Positions 1 to 5,766 of a stretch of DNA of 5,886 nucleotides are shown one piece after another. The stretch lies in contig DAHWHT010000385.1 in NCBI GenBank assembly GCA_027335515.1, positions 1 to 5,886 on the forward strand, written 5' to 3'. The notes beneath the pieces are model-generated. The model saw only the letters and a program-made list of their open reading frames with translations. It had not been told where the DNA came from and did no database searches. The stretch is from Clostridia bacterium (GTDB lineage Bacteria > Bacillota_E > RBS10-35 > JAJYVN01). Position 1 is the first letter of the stretch; each line of letters opens with the position of its first letter. A program made the position numbers and the translations under genes.

Positions 1-110
1 AGGGCGAAGCCGGCGGCCATGATGGCGACCAGCGCCCCGCAGGCCCAGAGGATCACCTCGTCGATGGCCCCATGCTCCGAGAGGAGCACCTTCCGCAGGA
101 GCCCCGCCAC
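1..110 (-). CDS. Small pilin-like membrane protein (partial, C-terminus beyond the window)
   Basis: The visible 36 residues begin MAGLLRKVLLSEHGAIDEV and continue into a hydrophobic stretch (about residues 19-36), so this is a short single-pass membrane protein with a basic N-terminus. The GTG start is chosen because GGAGG (118-122 on the minus strand) lies 7 bases upstream; an upstream ATG in another frame meets a stop after about 23 codons. The motif S-E-H-G-A-I-D-E-V directly before the hydrophobic segment closely matches S-E-R-G-A-W-D-E-M in the 71-residue protein just upstream, so the two are probably related subunits. By analogy with Flp-type pilins, G-A followed by an acidic residue before a hydrophobic helix could be a prepilin peptidase site, but the acidic positions (+3, +4) are not the usual +5. 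Function is inferred from this layout and from the secretion genes upstream. The gene runs off the left edge, so its length is unknown. Confidence 0.6.
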   Translation of the reverse strand, partial: MAGLLRKVLLSEHGAIDEVILWACGALVAIMAAGFA

Positions 111-117
111 GGCGGCA

Positions 118-122
118 CCTCC
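118..122 (-). promoter_or_regulatory. Ribosome binding site of the left-edge small protein
   Basis: GGAGG on the minus strand, 7 bases before the GTG at 110. It decides the start of a gene too short for routine ORF calling. Confidence 0.6.
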
Positions 123-142
123 ATTCCTTTAGGATGGGAACC

Positions 143-172
143 GGGCGCGGCCAGAGTGGCCGGACCGCGCCC
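143..172 (-). other. GC-rich hairpin between the two small pilin-like genes
   Basis: An exact 8-base inverted repeat, GGGCGCGG (143-150) and CCGCGCCC (165-172), encloses a 14-base loop that itself holds GGCC copies able to pair. It lies 8 bases after the stop of the 71-residue protein and before the ribosome binding site of the next gene. No run of T follows on the minus strand, so it is not a standard intrinsic terminator. It could be an attenuator or an mRNA-stabilising or processing hairpin that raises the upstream small protein relative to downstream genes; this role is inference. Confidence 0.45.
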
Positions 173-180
173 GCGCGCAC

Positions 181-396
181 TCAGGGGGTCGCGCCGCTGA
201 TGGCCTGGTTGACGCTGCCGGTGATCCAGCCGGTGATCTGCCCGTGGAGGCCGTAGACGACCAGGCCGATGACGACGGCGAGGGCGACCATGATGCCCTT
301 CCAGGCCATCTCGTCCCAGGCGCCGCGCTCAGAGGCCAGGCGGTGGGCGGCGGCAAGCGCGGCGGTCAAAAGCCGCGCGCGGATGCGGGCTGCCAT
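181..396 (-). CDS. 71-residue single-pass pilin-like protein of the Tad/Flp-like operon
   Basis: A basic N-terminus with several Arg residues (1-20) is followed by S-E-R-G-A-W-D-E-M (about 22-30), a hydrophobic segment (about 34-50, IMVALAVVIGLVVYGL) and a short polar tail ending in SGATP. Size and order resemble Flp pilins: short leader, Gly-Ala junction, acidic residue, one hydrophobic helix. The acidic residues lie at +3/+4 after the Gly rather than the classical Glu at +5, and the leader is unusually long (about 25 residues), so the family assignment is tentative. The ATG is supported by AAGGAGGTG upstream, with 10 bases between GGAGG and the start. The gene lies 128 bases after the TadC-like gene on the same strand and before a second small protein with the same motif. 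If the inference is right, it is the subunit exported by the upstream ATPase and platform proteins. It could instead be a minor membrane component of the machine. Confidence 0.7.
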   Translation of the reverse strand: MAARIRARLLTAALAAAHRLASERGAWDEMAWKGIMVALAVVIGLVVYGLHGQITGWITGSVNQAISGATP

Positions 397-524
397 GCGG
401 TGTGCACCTCCTTCCGTCGTGGCGGGGCGTCGCGGTCCGGCGGGTCCCGGCCGCGGGGCACGGTGAGGCCGGCCAGCGGTGCTGGCTGTGCCAGGGGGAT
501 CGCCTCCCTTGTGCGGACAGGGGG
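397..524 (-). other. Intergenic spacer between the TadC-like and pilin-like genes
   Basis: This 128-base spacer is very GC-rich. It contains a 6-base inverted repeat (CCGGCC at 447-452, GGCCGG at 467-472, loop 14) and, at its downstream end, the strong ribosome binding site of the small protein. No promoter hexamers were recognised on the minus strand. It may hold an internal promoter or a processing site for separate expression of the pilin-like gene, but nothing in the sequence proves it. Confidence 0.3.
405..413 (-). promoter_or_regulatory. Strong ribosome binding site of the 71-residue protein
   Basis: AAGGAGGTG on the minus strand is a nearly full match to the anti-Shine-Dalgarno tail of 16S rRNA. 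It selects the ATG at 396 and fits high expression of a subunit protein. Confidence 0.75.
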
Positions 525-1298
525 TCAGAAGCTGGAGAGGGAGTGCAGGAACGCCGTGCCGGCGGGCACGGCGACGATGGCGACCAGGGCGAAGAGCATC
601 CAGCCGGCGATGGCGACGTAGGCCACCGGGAGGGTCTTGGTCCGGGCGGCGATGTGCGTCTCGCGGATGTGGCGCAGGGTTTCGCCGAAGCCGGCGAAGG
701 TCTCGGGACCGGGGGCCCGCAGACGCCAGGCAGCGGACAGCCGCCGCGCCACGGCAGTGAGGTCGGAGTCGGCAAGACGCTGGGCCAACTCGTCCAACGC
801 CCGGGACCCATCCTGCAGGAGCGCGGCCCGGGCGAGCACGCGCCGCAGTTCGCCCGCGAGGGGGCCGACCAGGAAGGCGGCCGTCCCGGTGATGGCGTCG
901 GGCACGGTGGCCCCGGCGGCGAAGTGCAGTTCCAGGTACTCGACCGCGTCGCCGAGTTCGGAGAGGAGGTGTCGGCGCCACGCGGTGTGCCGGCGGCGGC
1001 GCAGCCAGCCGGGGACGGGGACTGCGGCGCCGCTGAGGGGCAGGGCGGACCACGGGTGGTGCAGCAGGACTCCGAGCACCATGACGGAGACGGCGAGGGC
1101 CACGCCCGTCGGCGTGATGGGCCGGTCCCAAGCGGTCGCCCCCAGGCCGAGGCGGCCGGCAAGGGCGCGGGACCACCGAAGGGTCCAGGGCGGTGGGTGC
1201 CGGATGGGCCGGCGGAACATCGACGGGGTCATAGCCGTGTATCCCAACACGGCTGCGGCGGCGGCGAAAGCTAGGGTGAACAACAACGCGGGTGGCAT
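525..1298 (-). CDS. TadC-like type II secretion system F-family membrane protein
   Basis: This 257-residue inner-membrane platform protein would anchor and transmit force from the secretion ATPase during pilus assembly or secretion. Hydrophobic segments are visible at about 3-20, 64-79, 82-97 and 225-247. Between the third and fourth lies a cytoplasmic helical region (about 108-220) that starts LLSELGDAVEYLELHFAAG and resembles the T2SSF (GspF/TadB/TadC) domain. This order of two or three N-terminal membrane segments, a helical domain and a C-terminal membrane segment is typical of TadC. It is somewhat short for the family (usually about 300). The ATG is fixed by GGGAGGAG (1305-1312) with 6 bases spacing. 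In the ancestral operon it would have followed the TadB-like gene directly; an opposite-strand OLD gene now separates them by about 2.36 kb. No promoter was recognised upstream, so how it is transcribed now is unclear. Confidence 0.8.
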   Translation of the reverse strand: MPPALLFTLAFAAAAAVLGYTAMTPSMFRRPIRHPPPWTLRWSRALAGRLGLGATAWDRPITPTGVALAVSVMVLGVLLHHPWSALPLSGAAVPVPGWLRRRRHTAWRRHLLSELGDAVEYLELHFAAGATVPDAITGTAAFLVGPLAGELRRVLARAALLQDGSRALDELAQRLADSDLTAVARRLSAAWRLRAPGPETFAGFGETLRHIRETHIAARTKTLPVAYVAIAGWMLFALVAIVAVPAGTAFLHSLSSF

Positions 1299-1304
1299 GG
1301 GTGT

Positions 1305-1312
1305 CTCCTCCC
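1305..1312 (-). promoter_or_regulatory. Ribosome binding site of the TadC-like gene
   Basis: GGGAGGAG on the minus strand lies 6 bases before the ATG at 1298 and confirms that start. Its survival shows that the insertion did not cut into the translation start of the gene. Confidence 0.7.
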
Positions 1313-1456
1313 GATGTGCGTGTGGGCCTCCCGCTGTCTGGGGGATGCCCGTGCGATCAATCTACGGTTGACGCAGAGCCGGGGCCTTGGGCAGTGAGAA
1401 AAGCGCCACGGGGACCGCCGCGCAGATCGTTCTGGCCGCGACCAGTGGGGTTCAGG

Positions 1457-1482
1457 GCTAACGCTAACCGGCGGTAGCTAAC
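1457..1482. repeat. Three GCTAAC repeats upstream of the OLD-family gene
   Basis: GCTAAC occurs at 1457-1462, 1463-1468 and 1477-1482 on the plus strand, the first two adjacent and the third 14 bases on from the second. Such a cluster of a short motif ahead of a gene could be a regulator binding site, but hexamer clusters also arise by chance. No function is assigned. Confidence 0.3.
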
Positions 1483-1775
1483 GTCTTGGGCCACACGGCC
1501 GTGGAACTGAGTCTCGACAATGTGCCGCCAGAAGCACGCCCCGTGACATCGTGACCCTTCCGAACCACCAGATCCGCCGGGCAGGACGGGGCCGACATGG
1601 ACATAGTCGGCTAAAGTACGTCGTAGCCAGGATGTACTCCATCTCGCCCGTCTCCCTGGCCGCGCGCCGCCGTGATCAGGTTGCGTCCATCTGTGCGCGA
1701 ACTGGGATGATCCGTAAGTTGCGATGGGTGTCGGTTCGGCAAGCGTCCATGATCTCATCGGGGGGTGCGGGGCGC

Positions 1776-3578
1776 GTGCTCGTAGAGATGAACGTTTCAA
1801 ACTTCCGTTCCCTGGTGGAAGCAAGGATAACATTTGACGCTAACTACACGTGCGTGGTTGGGGCACATAACGCGGGCAAGTCAAATTTGATAGCCGCCTA
1901 TAAGTGGCTTATTTATCCGTCCTCTTTGAGCGCAGGCGGCAAACTGCCGAGTGTCGATCTTTCGCGAACGGCAACGTCGCGAACGGTGACGCTCAGTGCC
2001 ACCTTGGCGCTGGCAGAAGGTGCCGAGCCTGACTTTGGCTTTCCCATCATATACGAGGGTCACGTCCATATTCGGCGTGATTACGTATTTGAAGGGATTG
2101 AACTGCCGAATGGCCAGATGGAATTGAAGTCGGATAGCGCGGCTCCAACACCAGTGCACGTGCTCCGCCCGGTGATGGGCGCTCAGCCGGAATGGTATCG
2201 GCTCGATGCGGCACAGGCATTGCTTCCACGATTGATTCACATACGGCCATCTGATATAGGACAGTCGCCACCAGGACTTACACTAGCGGAGGGGGATCTT
2301 CTGGCGCTGAAGTGGCCCGCCGAACTTGCAGACGCTGACTTGAAGTGGGTTAACGACAGCATTGGGTCAATCCTTCCTCCTGAACCTGGAAAGATGCCCA
2401 ATCAAGTTGTCGTTGACCCCGGTTCTAGCGTAATGGCTGTCTGGGATGAGTATGGGTACCCGGTTCCGCTGCGCAAGGCTGGCACCGGCATCAGGCAACT
2501 CGTCTACAGTCTAGCGGTCATCGCGCTGGCTCGGCGACGGAAACAGAAGTTCGATGCTCTGCAACCCCCTCCCCTTATCGCAATTGACGAACCGGAACAA
2601 CATCTTTCTAGTGGAATCCAAAAGGCCTACGCCGCGTTCCTCAGGTGCCTTGCTTCTGAGCACCAGATCGTCGTAACCTCGCACTCGGGGGCATTCTTAG
2701 ACCTTCGCCGACCTTCGTCCACATGTCTCCTGGTTAGGGATCATCGCAACGGCACGGCGCAGGTGCAAGAACCGGCAGCAACGCCTGAGATCATTCGTCG
2801 CGTCCTAGGTATCTCCATCGATGACAGCCTGTACCTCGGTACCGTTACCGTCGTTGTCGAGGGAGAATCTGATGCTCTCTTACTAGCCAACGTATTGAGG
2901 GCCAGGGCGGCCACAGGACTCGCAGGACCCCGATCTGATGAGGTCACCATTGTGCAGCGCGGCGGGGCAAGTAAGGTGCCAGCGTTCGCAAGCCTGGTAC
3001 AACAGTTGGGTTTGCCCCTGTTGGTCGTCCTAGACAACGACCGAGACGGGCGACAAGCCGAGGCTATAATTCGGATGGAGCCATGGGGTAGTTGCGGACA
3101 GGTTCTGCTGTTGCCAACCCCAAACCCTGAGGCAGAAACGGAGATCGAAGACCTCCTCCCGAGGCGAACTTTGATAACCGCCGTGTGTCAATACGTACGC
3201 GAGCATTACAGTACGGAACTCGTGGAAGCAGATTTCGATGCGGCGCAGGCTGACAAACCATGGCTCAGGGGAAAAAAGTGGGGCCAGTACCTTGCCGAGG
3301 TGCTGCGGAAGAAGGGGTTGCTGTCAGCGGGTCAGCATGTGGACGACTATATACAAAAGACAGCAGTGATACAAACCGTGCTTGATTCGATTGGTCAACT
3401 ATCAGCTGACAACGTGCATCCATTCCTGTGGGATGATATCCCGAAGGCTCTCGACGCCTTGATAGGCGACTTTGCGAAGCAGGGTAGACCGGTCGAGGGC
3501 GGGGTTGTTGTAAACACGAGGGCATACAGTTGGGCGCACCCCGCCAACCTCGGCAGTGGGTTGGACCATGACTCATAG
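1776..3578 (+). CDS. OLD-family endonuclease: ABC-type ATPase fused to TOPRIM nuclease (class 1-like defence protein)
   Basis: The 600-residue product has the order of OLD (overcoming lysogenization defect) proteins. The N-terminal ATPase shows VEMNVSNFRSL, Walker A GAHNAGKS (29-36), a signature-like GTGIRQ (236-241), Walker B LIAIDEPEQHL (267-277) and the switch TSHS (301-304). The C-terminal TOPRIM domain shows VVVEGESD (359-366, Glu362), VVLDNDRDG (417-425, Asp420/422/424) and EIEDLLP (456-462). Family members cut or nick DNA using metal ions, and several act against phage. The GTG at 1776 is chosen because it gives the family-typical M-L-V-E-M opening with a G-rich stretch upstream; ATG 1788 or 1749 remain possible, and the frame is open back to 1482. 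No UvrD-like helicase follows, so this is not a Gabija pair. It has about 50-60% GC and repeated ATA codons, against roughly 70-80% GC around it, and lies antisense within a pilus operon; both point to horizontal acquisition. The anti-phage role is inferred. Confidence 0.9.
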   Translation: MLVEMNVSNFRSLVEARITFDANYTCVVGAHNAGKSNLIAAYKWLIYPSSLSAGGKLPSVDLSRTATSRTVTLSATLALAEGAEPDFGFPIIYEGHVHIRRDYVFEGIELPNGQMELKSDSAAPTPVHVLRPVMGAQPEWYRLDAAQALLPRLIHIRPSDIGQSPPGLTLAEGDLLALKWPAELADADLKWVNDSIGSILPPEPGKMPNQVVVDPGSSVMAVWDEYGYPVPLRKAGTGIRQLVYSLAVIALARRRKQKFDALQPPPLIAIDEPEQHLSSGIQKAYAAFLRCLASEHQIVVTSHSGAFLDLRRPSSTCLLVRDHRNGTAQVQEPAATPEIIRRVLGISIDDSLYLGTVTVVVEGESDALLLANVLRARAATGLAGPRSDEVTIVQRGGASKVPAFASLVQQLGLPLLVVLDNDRDGRQAEAIIRMEPWGSCGQVLLLPTPNPEAETEIEDLLPRRTLITAVCQYVREHYSTELVEADFDAAQADKPWLRGKKWGQYLAEVLRKKGLLSAGQHVDDYIQKTAVIQTVLDSIGQLSADNVHPFLWDDIPKALDALIGDFAKQGRPVEGGVVVNTRAYSWAHPANLGSGLDHDS

Positions 3579-3655
3579 GAGACGTTCTGCGACGGTTCCC
3601 TGGACCTGGAGGCTTTGTTCGCCGGACGGGTGAGCAAGGGACAAGAGCTGCCGAG
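3579..3655. other. Convergent 77-base gap between the OLD-family and TadB-like genes
   Basis: The OLD gene ends at 3578 and the TadB-like gene, on the other strand, ends at 3656. No hairpin followed by a T run is present for either direction, so transcripts could run into each other. The right boundary of the acquired segment should lie here. No direct repeat of more than about 7 bases shared with the left side was seen. Confidence 0.4.
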
Positions 3656-4513
3656 TCATCCCGCCTGATCACCGCTCCAGTGATCCTGATCAGTCTTGCG
3701 CAGCGTTAGCCACGCTCCCAACTCACATGCCGCCGCGAACGCCACCGCCACGTGCCCGGCGCCGGTGTGCAGCAGGGACGCTCGTGCACTTGGCAGGCCC
3801 ATCTCGATCAAGTAGGCCGCCACGGGGATCAGGAGCATCACTACCACGACGATGCCGTGGCCGACGAGTTCCGCCCTCCGGCTCAGATACAGCTCCCGCC
3901 GCCTCCGCAGAGCCTCCGCCAGGCGGGAGAGCGTCTCCGGACCGCCGCTGCCCAGTTCCGCCGCTGCGCCGGCCAGCCGGGCCACGAGCGCCAGGTCCCG
4001 GCGGCCGCTGGGCCGCGCGGCGTCGCGCAGGGCCTGCCGCAGGGGTGCGCCCGCCTGGTGAGCCGCCAAGGTCGCACGCACGAACCCCGAGAGCCAGGGG
4101 GCCGCCAAAGAGACCGCCGCCGGCAGGGCGCGGACCAGGGCAGGTTCGACGCGCAGGGCGTCGGCCAGCACCGCGCAGAACTGCTGCACGTCGCGGTCAC
4201 GCCCCGCCTCCGCGCGGGCCCGCCGTGCTCCGGCGAGCGCGCCGGGGATCGTGAGTGCTCCCGCCGCCAGGATGAGCGCCGCCACAAGGTTGTCGGTGGC
4301 GGACCAGGCGGCCAACCCCACCGCCACGCCACAGATGGCCGCCATCAGGACGCCACGCCGACCCGCCGACGGCCCGCTGGGCCGATCAGGTGCCCGTTTC
4401 CGCCGCTCGGTTCGCACCGAGCGGTAGGGGTGGGCGGAGACAAGGGCGGCGTGGGCGGCCAGGGCGACGGCCAAGGCGATGCCCGCGTCCAGGAGCACCA
4501 TCACCATCGCCAC
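3656..4513 (-). CDS. TadB-like type II secretion system F-family membrane protein
   Basis: This is a 285-residue inner-membrane platform protein. Hydrophobic segments lie at about 5-25, 54-70, 76-93, 219-237 and 252-270. The cytoplasmic helical part (about 105-215) contains VQQFCAVLADALR and a Gly-rich turn GSGGPETLSRLAEALRRRR, resembling the T2SSF domain of TadB. It would pair with the TadC-like protein and the CpaF-like ATPase. The GTG start at 4513 is supported by GGAGG (4521-4525), 7 bases away. It overlaps the end of the ATPase gene by 13 bases, which indicates translational coupling; in-frame ATG codons at 4507 and 4501 are alternatives. The C-terminus (DQDHWSGDQAG) is polar, short and apparently complete, so the neighbouring insertion did not truncate it. 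It is slightly shorter than the typical TadB (about 300-330). Confidence 0.8.
   Translation of the reverse strand: MAMVMVLLDAGIALAVALAAHAALVSAHPYRSVRTERRKRAPDRPSGPSAGRRGVLMAAICGVAVGLAAWSATDNLVAALILAAGALTIPGALAGARRARAEAGRDRDVQQFCAVLADALRVEPALVRALPAAVSLAAPWLSGFVRATLAAHQAGAPLRQALRDAARPSGRRDLALVARLAGAAAELGSGGPETLSRLAEALRRRRELYLSRRAELVGHGIVVVVMLLIPVAAYLIEMGLPSARASLLHTGAGHVAVAFAAACELGAWLTLRKTDQDHWSGDQAG
3665..3693. repeat. Nested GATC-containing inverted repeats at the end of the TadB-like gene
   Basis: CTGATCA (3665-3671) and TGATCAG (3687-3693) form an exact 7-base inverted repeat. Inside it GATCAC (3667-3672) and GTGATC (3680-3685) form a second, competing 6-base stem with a 7-base loop. Read on the minus strand this is also a direct repeat of TGATCAGG. 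It encodes the last residues of the TadB-like protein and lies 87 bases past the OLD stop codon. It might act as a weak bidirectional terminator or mark an insertion hot spot, but no T run follows. Confidence 0.35.
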
Positions 4514-5766
4514 CCCCCGCCCTCCAGGCGCTCCGCGCGTTCCCGGGTGAGGTCGCCCACGCGTTCCAGTGCCCCCTCCCGGAACCGGAAGAGGTCCCGT
4601 GGTGCCCCGTCCGGCAAGACCTCCGCCACACCGGTGACGGCCAGCCGCCCGTCGGGCAGCGCCCGGTGTTCGACCAGCAGGTCGATCGTGCCCCGTACCA
4701 GCCGCTCGGCGAGGTCCTCAGACAGCCCGCCGGCATGTGCCAGCACCGCCAGCCGCCAGATGGCCAGCTCGGGCCGGCCGGCGTGGATCGTCCCCAGGCA
4801 CTGGTGCCCGGAGAGCGCCGCATACAGAAACGGTAGCGCCTCGCGGTCCAGGATCTCGCCCACGATCACCACCTGGGGCAGCAGCTGCATGGTCACCGGG
4901 AACGCCTCGAAGAGGGAGATCCCCTCCGCCCCGGCGCGCTCCACGGCCTGCACGGCCACGGCCCGCTCGGCCGGCAGGTTGAGCTCGGATGTGTGCTCCA
5001 GCACCACCAGCCGCGGCGGCGTGGCGCGCCCCTCCCCGAGCAGCCGGCAGATCGCCCGAAGACCCGTCGTCTTGCCGGAGCCCGTCTCGCCGTAGAAGAC
5101 CAGGTTGAACCCGGCGCGGACCGCCTGACCGAGGAAGTCGCGCAGTTCCTCCGTCCAGGCGCCACGGGTCACCATGTCTGCAGGGCCGAGGGCGTCCGGC
5201 GGGGCGGGCTTGCGCAGGGCCAGGACGACGCCGCGTGTCAGCGGGGGCTGCAGGATGCGCACCCGCACGCCGTCAGCCAGGAGCACCAGGGCCGTGGGGC
5301 GCTCCTCAGACAGGGGCCGCCCGGCCGCGCCCGCCAGGCGCTCGGCCAAGCCCCGCACGGCCGCCTCGTCCCGGAAGCGCAGCGGGGTGCGCTCCAGTTG
5401 GCCGCGGCGGCGGATGAAGATCGCATCGTAGCGGTTCACCAGGATGTCGGTGACCGCGGCGTCCTCCAGGAGCGGCTGCAGGATGCCCAAGCCCAGGAGG
5501 CGCGCTTCGAGTTCAGAGATCAGCGCGGCGCGCTCAGGCTCGGTCAGCCCCTCGCGTTCGCTGGTGACGGCCTGGGCGATCGCCGCGCGGAGCGGCCCCG
5601 CGGCGGCCGCCGGGTCTGTCAGCGCCTCGGCCAGCAGGGCGGCCTGGCCCTCCAGCAGGCGGCGCTCCACCCGCCCCGTCGGATACTCCGGCCCGGTCTC
5701 CGCCGCAGCCGATGTGCCCGATCGCCTCTGCCGCAGGAGCTCATCGTGCAGGTTGACGCGCGCCAA
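4501..5766 (-). CDS. cpaF: CpaF/TadA-family secretion ATPase
   Basis: A 421-residue cytoplasmic ATPase of the type II/IV secretion (GspE/PulE-like) superfamily that would drive Tad/Flp pilus assembly or secretion. The N-terminal part carries TDILVN (106-111) and an ADGVRVR segment typical of CpaF. Next come Walker A GETGSGKT (226-233), an Asp-box-like VLEHTSEL (255-262), the Walker B region VVIVGE (299-304) and a His box GHQCLGTIHA (320-329). Departures from family consensus: the Asp box has Glu-His where Glu-Asp is usual, the position after GE-I is Leu where Arg is usual, and the LR-x-RPDR run before Walker B is missing. The TTG at 5766 is chosen because GAGGTGATC (5770-5778) lies at ideal distance; the frame is open further upstream but without a better site. 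It overlaps the preceding gene by 26 bases and the TadB-like gene by 13. Confidence 0.88.
   Translation of the reverse strand: MARVNLHDELLRQRRSGTSAAAETGPEYPTGRVERRLLEGQAALLAEALTDPAAAAGPLRAAIAQAVTSEREGLTEPERAALISELEARLLGLGILQPLLEDAAVTDILVNRYDAIFIRRRGQLERTPLRFRDEAAVRGLAERLAGAAGRPLSEERPTALVLLADGVRVRILQPPLTRGVVLALRKPAPPDALGPADMVTRGAWTEELRDFLGQAVRAGFNLVFYGETGSGKTTGLRAICRLLGEGRATPPRLVVLEHTSELNLPAERAVAVQAVERAGAEGISLFEAFPVTMQLLPQVVIVGEILDREALPFLYAALSGHQCLGTIHAGRPELAIWRLAVLAHAGGLSEDLAERLVRGTIDLLVEHRALPDGRLAVTGVAEVLPDGAPRDLFRFREGALERVGDLTRERAERLEGGGWRW
4521..4525 (-). promoter_or_regulatory. Ribosome binding site of the TadB-like gene
   Basis: GGAGG on the minus strand lies 7 bases before the GTG at 4513, inside the end of the ATPase gene. 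It favours this GTG over the in-frame ATG codons that follow. Confidence 0.55.

Larger units (their letters stand above)
1299..1775. other. 477-base non-coding region between divergent TadC-like and OLD-family genes
   Basis: Apart from the ribosome binding site of the TadC-like gene at its left end, no gene was recognised here. GC content is intermediate (about 63-68% in two lines counted). The OLD reading frame stays open back to a TAA at 1479-1481, but the possible extra N-terminus looks like nothing known. Three copies of GCTAAC lie between 1457 and 1482. ACGGCCGT at 1495-1502 is palindromic. No convincing -35/-10 pair was found for either gene. The region is likely to hold the OLD promoter and the left boundary of the inserted DNA. 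Confidence 0.5.

Noticed and set aside
366..497. Possible short minus-strand frame starting at a CTG between the TadC-like and pilin-like genes.
   Set aside because: A GGGAGG precedes it, but the start is non-standard and the peptide is Pro/Arg-rich without recognisable character.
402..1274. Long plus-strand open frames opposite the TadC-like gene.
   Set aside because: They are antisense shadows in high-GC DNA, rich in Gly/Arg/Pro without domains, while the minus strand encodes a membrane protein with a good start site.
1589..1617. TAAAGT at 1612 as a -10 box for the OLD gene.
   Set aside because: No -35-like hexamer lies 16-18 bases upstream; the nearby TGGACA is only 8-9 bases away.
1551..1775. 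Extension of the OLD gene to the GTG at 1551 (675 residues).
   Set aside because: The extra 75 residues match no family feature, and the typical OLD opening begins at the GTG at 1776; the frame is probably open by chance in GC-rich DNA.
1299..1775. Retron-type RNA, CRISPR array or tRNA in the OLD leader.
   Set aside because: No reverse transcriptase, regular spaced repeats or cloverleaf pairing was seen.
3752..5095. Long plus-strand open frame opposite the TadB-like and ATPase genes.
   Set aside because: Low-complexity Arg/Gly/Pro/Ser-rich sequence antisense to two clear secretion genes.
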